From Plazaster borealis (lineage: Eukaryota > Echinodermata > Asteroidea > Forcipulatida > Labidiasteridae): a stretch of 64,000 nt of DNA. The position numbers and the translations under genes are program-made. Positions 43,101 through 49,000 of this stretch are shown piece after piece. Under the pieces are notes generated by a model. That model was not told the DNA's origin, searched no databases, and worked only from the letters and a program-made list of their open reading frames with translations. The stretch spans positions 263,001 through 327,000 of the forward strand of contig CM037464.1 of assembly GCA_021014325.1 (NCBI GenBank), in the 5' to 3' direction. Within the stretch, counting starts at the first letter, position 1. Every line of letters starts with the position of its first letter.

Positions 43101-43878
43101 GGGGCTATCCTTTGGATAATTCTGTGCAGTTTTTCTTTCTTGGTTTCTATTTTGGTTTATTTAATTTCACTGTTTAACATCCTGATGATGCGCGTATGTT
43201 ATTTGCCATGTTCTTGCTGTAGGCTATTTATCAAACCAAATCAAATCAACAAAACATTCTGTTAGTGTTATGCAAAAAGATGAGTTTTTAACAATTTCTT
43301 GAAGTTGATGAGATGGGAAATTATGACGATAATTAGTCAGATATTAAGAAAAAGCAAAGGACAGCTACAGTCCTGGAGTCAGGTTCAGCTTTAACAAACT
43401 ATATAAGCAACCAAACACAATAATAAAATACAGGTTTTTTATCATATTGGAAAATTCATTAGACGATTTATAGTTAGTTAGGCCTATAAGTTAGGCCTAA
43501 TTTTTAACAGTCACTAGAAATTGATTGATTGATTTAAAGTTTAAAATTAAACCAAACATCCCACAAACAAATGTGACAAACAACTTTTTAAAATTAAAAC
43601 AAGATTACAATTTTTTTCTATACAATTTCCAAAAATTAATGCCCAACCTGGATAATGTCTCGTTCAGTTTGTCTGAGTGTGTCTCCGGTGTTTCCAGTCA
43701 GCTTGCAGTAAAGTTCACCGGGTGAAGGGAACCCATCCCCGCATGTTGAAGTCGCTGTGATCGGTTTGCCTTCGGCCACATTAAAATAGGTAGGTGTAAG
43801 AAGTTGAGCATTCACGGCATGGAGACCCAGCACCGTGACTAGGACGAGTGACAACCCGAAAGTTACGGGACTCGTCAT
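104..43878 (-). CDS. LAMA5: Laminin subunit alpha, alpha-5/alpha-3B type; 55 exons, 3' end outside window
   Basis: This gene encodes the alpha chain of a secreted laminin heterotrimer, a basement-membrane scaffold that self-assembles through its N-terminal LN domain. I placed 55 coding exons by eye, from the start codon at 43878 down to 104. All have GT donors and AG acceptors, phases agree throughout, and the total is 8055 nt (2685 codons) without a stop. Domain order is signal peptide (1-24), LN (25-277), LE repeats (278-821), LF (822-1372), LE (1374-1582), L4 (1583-1755), LE (1756-2092) and coiled coil (2093-2685). The LF domain plus a single L4 domain is the known layout of alpha-5 and alpha-3B chains, so I assign that class rather than alpha-1/2. 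The LG1-5 domains are missing and should lie left of position 104. Whether this is a one-to-one LAMA5 orthologue or the ancestor of alpha-3/alpha-5 cannot be judged here. Confidence 0.95.
4200..4365. repeat. Short-unit array (TGTCCAA/CATCCAA), intron 49
   Basis: A run of 7-8 bp words (ATGTCCAA, AAGTCCAA, ACATCCAA) adjoining an AATCAATAAT-rich stretch at 4130-4200. It extends the coil exon frame of exon 49 on the minus strand, giving a false repeat-protein tail after the real donor at 4446-4447. Confidence 0.75.
4722..4971 (+). mobile_element. hAT-like MITE, copy A, intron 48
   Basis: It starts CACGGGTGAGAGTCATT and ends TTTCTCATCCCTG, so the termini form an imperfect inverted repeat of the CAGGG(A/G)TGAGA type. 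TTGGTT directly flanks both ends (4716-4721 and 4972-4977), a likely remnant of the target-site duplication. The interior shares AAGGAGCTTCTGG and CAGTATCCTCAG with four other copies in this gene. The CAGGG terminus suggests hAT, but the superfamily is inferred. Confidence 0.7.
6267..6345 (+). other. tRNA-like fragment, possibly a SINE head, intron 46
   Basis: TATAGCTCAGTTGGTAGAGC is a good D-arm and A box. About 45 nt later GTTTAAGATTCCACTGCACC is a poor B box. The anticodon arm does not pair at the right length, so this is not a working tRNA. It could be the head of a tRNA-derived SINE or a decayed tRNA copy. Confidence 0.3.
7472..12871 (-). CDS. LAMA5: Laminin alpha exons 38-44: third LE array
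   Basis: Exons are 12758-12871, 11427-11554, 10747-10827, 9752-9966, 8589-8689, 7931-8111 and 7472-7600. They encode LE repeats between L4 and the coiled coil, with strings such as [37 protein letters not shown] and [16 protein letters not shown]. Exon 40 is short (81 nt, phase 2 to 2) and is bounded by introns that interrupt one repeat. In vertebrate laminins the equivalent LE region ends at the centre of the cross, where the three chains meet. The introns hold the 40-bp array (12946-13476), the 66-bp array (11600-12003) and the 64-bp array (8968-9666). Confidence 0.93.
8769..8967 (+). mobile_element. hAT-like MITE, copy B, intron 41
   Basis: It begins TAGGGGTGAATGTCATTGCT, passes through ACAGTATCCTCAGTGCTAG, and ends abruptly after ATAAAAAGGTCTGAATTCAG. 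The family's usual terminal TCTCATCCCTG is missing. The 64-bp minisatellite begins exactly where this copy breaks off. Confidence 0.6.
8968..9666. repeat. 64-bp minisatellite, about 11 units, intron 41
   Basis: Unit GGAAGACTTCCTTCCCCTGG, TGGACATTCCAGGGAAAGTG, AACTAATCACCTCATAAGAT, CACT. The first and last units are the most diverged (CATATCACC and AATATCACC variants), as expected for array edges. It starts at the broken end of a MITE copy. Confidence 0.9.
11600..12003. repeat. 66-bp minisatellite with two-unit higher-order pattern, intron 38
   Basis: About six units containing CACTGGCCAGAGTC(C/T)(A/G)GTAATTT and CAGGGCTTGACC. Units alternate between a GCACTGGGCCAGGCCTCC type and a GCACTAGGCCAGTAACCCCC type, giving a longer period of about 132 bp. 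The reverse complement of the unit matches the array at 36.3 kb. Confidence 0.85.
12946..13476. repeat. 40-bp minisatellite, about 13 units, intron 37
   Basis: Unit GCATTACGCATTCATGTAAC plus TCAAGCGTACTGGTGTGTCC. Units alternate between TGTAACTCAAG and TGCAACTCCAG types in blocks. This creates apparent ORFs of 74-114 codons, which I treat as artefacts. It lies about 75 bp from exon 38. Confidence 0.9.
13791..15993 (-). CDS. LAMA5: Laminin alpha exons 33-37: L4 (laminin IV type A) domain
   Basis: Exons are 15835-15993, 15205-15312, 14592-14675, 14322-14443 and 13791-13899. The translation begins [18 protein letters not shown], continues through [11 protein letters not shown] and [16 protein letters not shown], and ends [16 protein letters not shown]. 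These are standard landmarks of the L4 domain: a globular beta-sandwich inserted into an LE repeat, with the interrupted repeat resuming at the end. Exons 33-35 are phase 0 at both ends, whereas 36 and 37 share a phase 2 junction. Exon 33 has a poor donor (GTGGTT), yet the frame and protein on both sides require it. Intron 35 holds nothing I can name; intron 36 carries a copy of the hAT-like MITE. Confidence 0.95.
13998..14185 (+). mobile_element. hAT-like MITE, copy C, intron 36
   Basis: A copy truncated at its left end. It begins in the family's interior (AGGAGGTTATTTGAAATGA), contains CAGTATCCTCAGCACTGG, and keeps the terminal TTTCCCATCCCTG at 14173-14185. Confidence 0.6.
16183..16262. repeat. 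Dispersed repeat, copy 1, intron 32
   Basis: CTCCTTAGAAGTATGCAACACC followed by CAGCTAAATGGGCACACAGG. The same string occurs at about 16880-16930 and at 18890-18935, giving three copies within 2.8 kb. Confidence 0.5.
16321..18756 (-). CDS. LAMA5: Laminin alpha exons 28-32: second LE array
   Basis: Exon 28 (18548-18756) switches from LF to an LE repeat. It is followed by 17829-17959, 17167-17237, 16639-16783 and 16321-16461. Diagnostic strings are [38 protein letters not shown] and [14 protein letters not shown]. The last of these is the half-repeat that precedes an inserted L4 domain in laminin alpha and gamma chains. The small 71-nt exon 30 (phase 0 to 2) carries only the first part of one repeat. 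Intron 28 contains a 189-bp nearly perfect fold-back element, and introns 27, 30 and 32 contain copies of another dispersed repeat. The array joins LF to L4 and presumably keeps the short arm extended. Confidence 0.92.
16855..17110. repeat. Dispersed repeat, copy 2, longest, intron 30
   Basis: Starts near CCTGGGCACCAAGC, contains CTCCTTAGGAGTATGCAACA and AATCATTCACATCAAC, then CAGGTATCCATTTACTCC and GTGTCTTGCTCAAGGACC. The last part resembles 3' regions of SINE/LINE families, so a retroelement fragment is likely. Confidence 0.45.
18140..18328. mobile_element. Fold-back MITE, 189 bp, intron 28
   Basis: The two halves are reverse complements for about 75 bases with few mismatches: GGCAAATGTTT near the left end against AAACATTTGCC at the right end, and CAGAGAATGTCCTG against CAGGACATTCTCTG inside. 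Only a short AT-rich middle is unpaired. It lies in the intron between exons 28 and 29. The fold-back structure is plainly visible; calling it a MITE is inference. Confidence 0.7.
18548..27761 (-). CDS. LAMA5: Laminin alpha exons 16-28: LF (L4-like) domain
   Basis: Exons are 27605-27761, 27233-27359, 26182-26327, 25662-25756, 25025-25190, 22211-22371, 21581-21692, 21265-21350, 20470-20611, 19996-20122, 19406-19554, 19045-19160 and 18548-18756. They encode about 550 residues (822-1372) with few cysteines, starting [20 protein letters not shown] after the last LE repeat and ending before [12 protein letters not shown], where LE repeats resume. An extended domain of this size between two LE arrays is the LF domain of alpha-5/alpha-3B chains and is the main reason for the class assignment. 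Internally it looks like repeated beta-sandwich units: hydrophobic strand segments such as [15 protein letters not shown] and [16 protein letters not shown] resemble each other. Introns are rich in repeats, including a 52-bp minisatellite of nearly 2 kb in intron 20 and a 30-bp array 17 nt from the exon 24 acceptor. Confidence 0.9.
18868..18958. repeat. Dispersed repeat, copy 3, intron 27
   Basis: AGCATCTTCAACTCTTTTGG, then ATATGCAGCACCAG and AAATGGGCACACAGGTTAAT. Matches the copies at 16.2 and 16.9 kb. Confidence 0.5.
19326..19395 (-). mobile_element. 3' tail of the same LINE family, intron 26
   Basis: The (AAT)n run followed by TTTGTAATGCGCACATATCC and ACCCTGCTGGGTGTTCAAGG closely matches the 3' end of the 57.4-kb LINE (57402-57475). 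It is in the same orientation and is a severely 5'-truncated copy. Its inner end is about 10 nt from the exon 26 donor at 19404-19405. Confidence 0.7.
20629..20868. repeat. 30-bp minisatellite, 8 units, intron 23
   Basis: Eight nearly identical units of AACTGATGTTATCAAAGAAT plus ATCAACTTCC. The array begins 17 nt from the exon 24 acceptor (20612-20613). On the transcribed strand it therefore occupies the branch-point region. Because the unit length is a multiple of three, it is open in several frames on both strands. Confidence 0.9.
21047..21240. mobile_element. MITE with GGGCCAATTTCATAG-type inverted ends, intron 23
   Basis: The left end GGGGCCAATTTCATAGTGCT is matched by AGCTCTATGAAATTGGGCCC at the right end. 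The interior has paired AAGC-containing segments. Single ends of the same family occur at 35267-35289 (TAAGCAGCTCTATGAAATTG) and near 5707-5722 (TATGAAATTGGGCCC), so the family is dispersed. Confidence 0.6.
22715..22868. repeat. Dispersed GTTGGACTGA...GAGTCAAAC repeat, copy 3, intron 20
   Basis: AATCCATCAAAATCCTAC, TTCTGTTGGACTGAAGACTA, then ATCAGAGTCAAACAGTTTGG and GTGTCGAGTTACTG. It lies about 160 bp left of the 52-bp minisatellite, whose unit has a similar GTTGGACTGAGTACTGCAC core. Confidence 0.55.
23030..24966. repeat. 52-bp minisatellite, about 33 units, intron 20
   Basis: The unit runs TATGGTGTTGGACTGAGTAC, TGCACTGCCACACTGG, then GTTACTAAACTAGTTTA. Units differ at a few recurring positions (ACTG/AATG, TTAC/TAAC, TAGT/TATT). 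Two units precede a nested MITE block (23136-23356) and about 31 follow it. The array ends about 60 bp from the exon 20 donor at 25023. Confidence 0.9.
23182..23356. mobile_element. Fold-back MITE nested in the 52-bp minisatellite
   Basis: It starts GGTCGTTAACAAAACA and ends TTTTTTAACGACC. The arms pair for about 75 bp, including GTGTTTCCTTA against TAAGGAAACAC near the centre. It interrupts the minisatellite after its first two units. The stretch 23136-23181 immediately left of it carries a second, similar end (GGTCCTTAACAAACG), so the inserted block may run from 23136. Confidence 0.65.
26391..26611 (+). mobile_element. hAT-like MITE, copy D, intron 17
   Basis: It starts CAGGGAAGAGAGTCTGAAAT, carries GGAACAGTATCCTCAGCACT in the middle, and ends AATTTCTTGTCCCG. 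The inverted ends are recognisable but mutated. Confidence 0.6.
28510..35514 (-). CDS. LAMA5: Laminin alpha exons 5-15: first LE (laminin EGF-like) array
   Basis: Exons after exon 5 are 34982-35191, 34582-34716, 34122-34259, 33305-33442, 32721-32858, 32147-32281, 31781-31992, 29304-29456, 29062-29167 and 28510-28609. Each encodes about one eight-cysteine LE repeat, for example [14 protein letters not shown] (exon 8) and [11 protein letters not shown] (exon 9). Exons 6-11 are 135-138 or 210 nt long and start and end in phase 1, the symmetric arrangement that lets LE modules duplicate. Exon 12 ends in phase 0 within a longer linker ([13 protein letters not shown] across the junction), and exons 13-15 split LE repeats internally. 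LE arrays act as rigid rods. Exon 10 uses the unusual donor GTTCGC. Introns here hold a hAT-like MITE (29546-29788), a SINE-like element (33625-33940) and a repeated copy of the exon 11 donor region. Confidence 0.93.
29546..29788 (+). mobile_element. hAT-like MITE, copy E, intron 12
   Basis: The best-preserved copy. It starts CAGGGGTGAGAGTCAGTGCT and ends AATTTCTCATCCTG. Length (243 bp) and interior match copy A. The 8-mers on each side share only about half their positions, so the insertion looks old. Confidence 0.65.
30994..31130. repeat. Dispersed GTTGGACTGA...AGTCCAAC repeat, copy 1, intron 12
   Basis: TTTTGTTGGACTGAGGACTG, TGCTTTACATGGGA, then ATCAGAGTCCAACAGTTTGG and GTGTTGAGTTAC. The ends GTTGGACT and AGTCCAAC are inverted. 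Related copies lie at 37648-37770 and 22715-22868, with half-copies near 28845 and 33947. Confidence 0.6.
33625..33940 (+). mobile_element. SINE-like element with (ATT)n tail, intron 8
   Basis: It contains TTCGGATGGGACGTTAAGCT and GTAGGTCCCGTGTG, then AAAGCGCCTTGAGCG, TGTGCGCTATATAAGAAGCC and an (ATT)n tail. This arrangement is typical of SINE or LINE 3' ends found widely in marine invertebrates. The 5' limit is uncertain and I see no clear pol III box. Confidence 0.55.
35307..43878 (-). CDS. LAMA5: Laminin alpha exons 1-5: signal peptide and LN domain
   Basis: Exons are 43648-43878, 42558-42710, 36613-36849, 35710-35880 and 35307-35514. Exon 1 starts with a hydrophobic leader ([18 protein letters not shown]) that should be cut after HAVNA at residue 24. 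The reading frame stays open upstream to 44076, but only the start at 43878 gives a leader at the very N-terminus. LN landmarks are [10 protein letters not shown] and [17 protein letters not shown] in exon 2, [16 protein letters not shown] in exon 3, and [20 protein letters not shown] at the start of exon 5, which closes LN and opens the first LE repeat. In the laminin family LN drives polymerisation of the three short arms. Intron 2 (36850-42557, 5.7 kb) is the longest in the gene. Apart from small repeats and one unrecognised open frame I see nothing in it. Confidence 0.95.
36262..36596. repeat. 67-bp minisatellite, five units, intron 3
   Basis: Units of ATTACTGGACTCTGGCCAGT, GGTCCATTGGGTACTTTCCA, GCCATGGCCTTTTAAGATGA, CCTCTCA. 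The second unit lacks part of the middle. The array ends about 15 nt from the exon 3 donor (36611-36612). Confidence 0.85.
37648..37770. repeat. Dispersed GATGGACTGA...AGTCCAAC repeat, copy 2, intron 2
   Basis: GATTTTGATGGACTGAGAAC, GTGCTTTACATGGGAGC, then CATCAGAGTCCAACCGATTGG. Same layout as the 31-kb copy. Confidence 0.6.
37944..37977. repeat. Perfect 34-bp palindrome, intron 2
   Basis: CCATGGAGGAAGGAATA is followed directly by its exact reverse complement, with no spacer. The motif TGAAACCATGG is repeated on the left flank and TCCATGGTGAAACC on the right, so the symmetry continues imperfectly outward. Confidence 0.9.
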
Positions 43879-46000
43879 GTTTCTTTTTGGACCCTTTTCT
43901 TTTCTGCAGAAAAATGGTCCACACTCCACTCTCGCTCGCAGTCGAAATAAATATGATTGAACTATAGCTCTCGATATGTACTGTGTGTGGCCTCCGCCTC
44001 GCCCTGGCGCCCCCGCGTGGTACCGTGTTTTTGCAAATGGGCTGGCCGCCGCGCGCATAATATGCACGGCTGACAATCTGGTTCCGATACCACAAGTTTG
44101 TAGGTTATTTTATTGGTTAAAAAGAAGTGGTACCAGACGTTGCTGTCCGAGGTTTTTGGACTGTACCAAACTTTTGCAAGGGAAGTTTTGTGTTAACTCC
44201 GTCTTTTACTGACTGCTAAATGTTAAATTAAATGACGAAATATTTTAGTTTTATAGGCTATATAAAACATTTGGGGCACTCACATTGTATAAAAGTACAT
44301 CAAAGAAAATGAAAATATGAAAATGAAAACAATGAAAAGATTTGACAGAAAGTGCATACAGAATATAGGCCTTGGACCTAAATAATCAAGCGAAATAAAT
44401 TAGTTACTAAAAATGGACAATTACATACTAGGGGCTTTTCTCAAACCTCGGCTTAGGCTCCGGCTCAGGCTCCGCGTGCTGGTGCAATCAGTAACACGCG
44501 ACAAATGGACGAAGTCACACACCCTACTGTCAACCACACAATTAAAAATGCGAGATAACAATTTAAGTTTTAAAAAAAATGGGGGGGGGGGGTTTACGTG
44601 TGACTGACCAAGATTGGTTTGATAAAAAGTGTAAAGGTCACGATGACTAATAACAGCAATGATTGACTCTGCAATCACAGTGAATCGTCAAGTTATTGGA
44701 GATGCCCATCGATTGGAGATGAAGAGTTAGCGTCTGATGTGAGCGCCTCGCGCCTCAGACGAACAAAATTAACTACTAAAAATAAGAAGCTTTCCTAAAA
44801 TTTCTGAAGAAACATTCTGGCGGAAGCATAGTTGCAAAGTGATTCGAAGAGCAGTAAATTGTCCTTAAACTTAGCAGTCTAGTCTTTGGGTCATGTTTCC
44901 CTTTCTAATATCAAATCAAAAGGTTATGGGTCAACTCGGTCCGTAGTCAACTCGGTCCGAGTCAACTCGGTCCGAAGTCAACTCGGTCCGAAGTCAACTC
45001 GGTCCGAAGTCATCTCGGTCCGAGGTTAACTCGGTCCGATGCTAACTCGGTCCGAAGCCAACTCGGTCCGATGCCAACTCGGTCCGAAATTGTTTATAAG
45101 CACTATGCATATGGCCTATGCTTACTAATAATCTCGTAAATTAAAAGGGCCTAATAATCAGCATTTAAAAAATGAATATTTTGCAGTTAGTGTATGACTT
45201 TTTTTAATCCGAAACAAGAAGATAAATGTTCCACTTCAGTAAATTAAAACACATAAAACAAATAATGTAGTCAATTAAGGAGAATGTTTGATTGAAAGTA
45301 ATATAAACAAAACTTTCTAATAATAAATACTACAAAATAAAGAATACCAAATCTATACTAATGATAAATATTTCATAAAAATTTAGAACCACAAATAGTA
45401 TGTTTGGTTTTCCAATTTAACTGAACTTAATTAGGCCTATCATTATATAATAAAAAAAGGTATATTATGTAAAAAATACAAGTAAAATTCCCCTACATAA
45501 TAATAATAGAAATTTTCAACCAAACAAAAGAAAAAAATGTCTTAGACAAACTGCAAAGGAAAGTTCATTTTCTACCATTTTGTTTCATTTCAGAAAGTTG
45601 TCTTTTTTAAACGGTGATTATTATTAATTTCTGAGTTTACAGCGTCGAAATAAATTTGTCCCGCCACTTCCCCGTCAACCACACTTTATTTAATTTTTCG
45701 GACCGAGTTGACTTCGGACCGAGATGACTTCGGACCGACTTGACTTCAGATTGAGTGACTTCGGACCGAGTTGACTCGGACCGAGTTGACCTCGGACCGA
45801 GTTGACCGGTACCCAATCAAAAACATACCCTTCCAAAAAATTAAGAAAACGCATGACGTAAACTGAAGTGACGGCCGTGTACGGTAATTGACCGAAACTA
45901 GAAAAAATGTTTCGTTCATAGGGAAAACTTCAATTAAATTCAACTTCACCGCCGCCGAAGCTTCGTCTCTCTCCAGCAGAAAGCATGCAGGCACGAGCAT
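43879..46000. promoter_or_regulatory. Shared upstream region of the divergent laminin alpha and C8orf76-like genes
   Basis: About 2.1 kb separates the two start codons. The laminin side is relatively GC- and CpG-rich from about 43960 to 44060, as expected for a promoter-proximal region in otherwise AT-rich DNA. On the minus strand, CCATTTTTCTGCAG ending at 43904 looks like a splice acceptor, so a separate 5' noncoding exon is possible. The middle is occupied by a compound fold-back element (44931-45808). I see no convincing TATA box on either side. The region 44100-44930 otherwise shows only simple AT-rich sequence and a G-run near 44580. Confidence 0.4.
44931..45808. mobile_element. Compound fold-back element with tandem-repeat arms
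   Basis: The left arm (44931-45089) is about ten head-to-tail copies of a 16-18 bp unit built on ACTCGGTCCGA, with variable 4-6 bp spacers such as AGTCA, GGTTA and TGCTA. The right arm (45697-45808) holds about seven copies of the same unit in inverted orientation (TCGGACCGAGTTGACT). The core (45090-45696) is AT-rich and has no ORF of note. Inverted arms that are themselves tandem arrays are typical of Foldback-type elements. No transposase is present, so this copy would be non-autonomous. I cannot identify a target-site duplication. Confidence 0.65.
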
Positions 46001-46014
46001 ATGTGCAACTTTAA
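45985..46014 (+). promoter_or_regulatory. Upstream ORF before the C8orf76-like start
   Basis: An ATG at 45985 opens a nine-codon frame closed by TAA at 46012-46014. It overlaps the 46001 start and ends a few bases before the 46019 start. It is out of frame with the main protein. If the transcript begins upstream, scanning ribosomes would meet it first, which would favour reinitiation or leaky scanning at 46019. The transcription start site is unknown. Confidence 0.35.
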
Positions 46015-49000
46015 CGTCATGGAGCTTGGAATAGGAAGTGATGATGACTTATTTTCTGAAGAAAAGGATAAAACTTTAAAAGAAAAAAGGGGATGGATTG
46101 CAAAACAATGTGAATCGGAGGTAAGAAAGAAGAGCATGGATGGTTAATTCATAGAGAAAGGACAAAATTCAAGTCCGCCGACCTTGCATCGATGTGACTC
46201 GATCTCTAGATTGCGCAGCACAATCTCAAGATTGAGTGCTTTAGTCTGGGCTTGGATGTGGGTATTGATCCGACATCAAATGTTGGGGTTTTGCGCAATT
46301 CTTTGAGATTTCCGTCACGTCAGATTGTAATTACTAATTGTATATCACAGTGACCGGTTTTCGGGGTACTATAGCTTTTTCTCTGAACAAAAAAATAATA
46401 AAAAATGTCATATATCAACTGATGCCCTAATTGGCTTCCTTTGTTTAAGAAGTATGCAAACATACATTAAAACTTGATAGACATTGAAACTTTCACACCA
46501 CGCACCGATCTTCGATGACTTCAATAGCGTCCCATTTGTTTTGAGTTTACCTGTTTTCAAGGCAAACAAGAAAGTATGGTGTCCCGGTGAAGCCATACGT
46601 GGAAGATCTGCAGTGACTACAAGTGTTCTGTGAGACTTTGTGTATGACTCTATAGCAAGCAGTTGTCTTCATTTCATTCAAAATATTTTTTATTTAATTT
46701 TAAAAATTACCATGGTAATTTGCCAAAAACTTTTAAAAAAAAAAAAAAAATTAAAAAGTGTAAATAATTCTTGGCTTTCAAATCTGATTTTTATTTAGTT
46801 TTGTGTCGTTTTATGTTTCTTAAAGACACTGGACACTATTGGTAATTGTCAAAGACCAGTATTCTCACTTGGTGTATCTCAACATATGCACAAAATAACA
46901 AACCTATGAAAATTTTAACTCAATTGGTCGTCGAAGTTGCGAGATAATAATGAAAGAAAAAACACCCTTGTCACACAAAGTTGTGTGCTTTCAGATGCTG
47001 GATTTCGAGACCTCAAATTCTAAACCTGAGGTCTCAAAATCAAATTCGTGGAAAATTACTTCTTTCTCGAAAACTACGTTACTTCAGAGGGAGCCGTTTC
47101 TCACAATGTTTTATACTGTCAACAGCTCCCCATTACTCGTTACCAAGTAAGGTTTTAGCTAATAATTATTTTGAGTAATTACCAATAGTGTCCACTGCCT
47201 TTAACATTTATAATCAAGCATACAAATAAACAGTGATAATTGAGTTCAACAAGCCGATGTTTAAATTTTGACATTAATAATAATAATGACATGAGGGTTA
47301 CAAAAAAAATTCTCCAGACTATTAGAAAAATGATAAAAGGCACATGGCTTCTTAAAGCCTCTGTAGTTTTTCCCCAGAATGCTCAGCAGAATGTTCAGTC
47401 ACATGATTTGATCATCGTGAATTGTGAATTGAAAAAGTGTTTGATGAAACTTTTTCGGTGGGCAATTCTTTTTTTATGGCCCTACAGTATATGATATATT
47501 TTGTACCTTGAAGAAATGCCTAAAATACCACAGCTTTTTGCATTTACAAGTGCAACTAACAAGTGGAGCCTTACATGTTTCTAAGTTTTGGTCGAAGGAG
47601 AGGAGACTCTTTGCTTGGCAAGTCAAACCACAAAAATTGTATCTAGGGACTGTTTATATCGCGCGCAGAGAGGTAAAAGATTTGCCCCGATTTCAGGGGC
47701 ACCCCGAATACAGGACCTCCTACGAATCAACAATGTTTTAGCCCAAATAATCTGCAATCATTCACATCATACATCTTGTGACAGACAATTTGGAAATTAA
47801 GACTACCACAAGAGACGAGTAGACTCGCCAATGACTGTTTTTATTTGGCAGTGGCTATTTTGCCGGCACTGGCTATTTTAAGTGACTGGGTAGGTTTGTG
47901 TCTGTGTTTGGGTTTTTTGGTGGTTTGTTTTTTTTTGGGGGGGGTGGGGTGCTTAGAAATTGTACCATGATATGATATGTGTTAATCTCTTTCCGCTCAA
48001 ACATTTTCATTGTGACTTCATAGACCCAGCCCAGTATTTAACTGGGGCACTGTACTCCGTTTTATTTTTTATTTTGACGTACCGAGTATGACGACCGCAG
48101 ATGTCAACATTTCGAAAAAATGGAGTACAGCGCCCCAGGTACTGCACTTCATTATATTTATAATCACAAGATGGGAATCAGACCATAGGGCCCATATTAT
48201 TATATACATTTTTGACTTAATTTCCCATGAAAAAATTACAAGAAGAAAAGGTAGTTAGTAAATATAGACTTTAGTGATAGTACGTAGGAATCAATAATAA
48301 AACTAAAAAGTTCAGAGTATTTGTATTTTGGGGATGAAGATTTTTTTTTTTTTTTTTTTTGGGGGGGGGGGGGGACAGCATGCCATTAGCTCGAACCTCA
48401 AACGTGTAGCTTCAGTTAAAACCTTTATAATAGTGTTGGTTCATCCCATATAGTCAAAGAGGGCGCTATCTGTATACCGGCTCAATCGTGTTTACTAATT
48501 GTAGCCGGTACCGGCAATATATCCAGTGGCCTACCTTTTTATTTCTACCTCCATAGAGCAAGGACCAGGCTCTTTTGTCAGTCATAGTCAGAGAGGCTTA
48601 CAAAAAGTCAAAGATGTATGATAAAATAAATAAGAATTAATAAAAAATACATGTAATTGTATATCATAATAAGGACCATTGAAAAAAGTCTCACCCTTGA
48701 TTATAAAACACAAAGCAAAATGAGGGAGCATCCATTATTGATTGTTAACAATACATCGAATTATCGGTTAAAAATACATCAAATACAATCAACTCACGTC
48801 TATCACTTTAATATTGTTCTTTGACAGTGTGGCTGATCATGTTTTTCCTTTTTAATTTTAGTGGTTCATGGAAGACGTCATTGACATAAGCAGTCACTCT
48901 TCAGAAGATGCTCAGCTCATCTCCTACCAAGCTGATCTTTTGTACAGTAAGAGGCAATTCACTGAAGCACTGGCAGCCTACAAGAGGGGAATACAAATAC

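Noticed and set aside
43879..44076. Longer laminin N-terminus starting at 44076
   Set aside because: The frame is open, but it would put about 66 mostly basic residues before the signal peptide. The 43878 start gives a proper leader.
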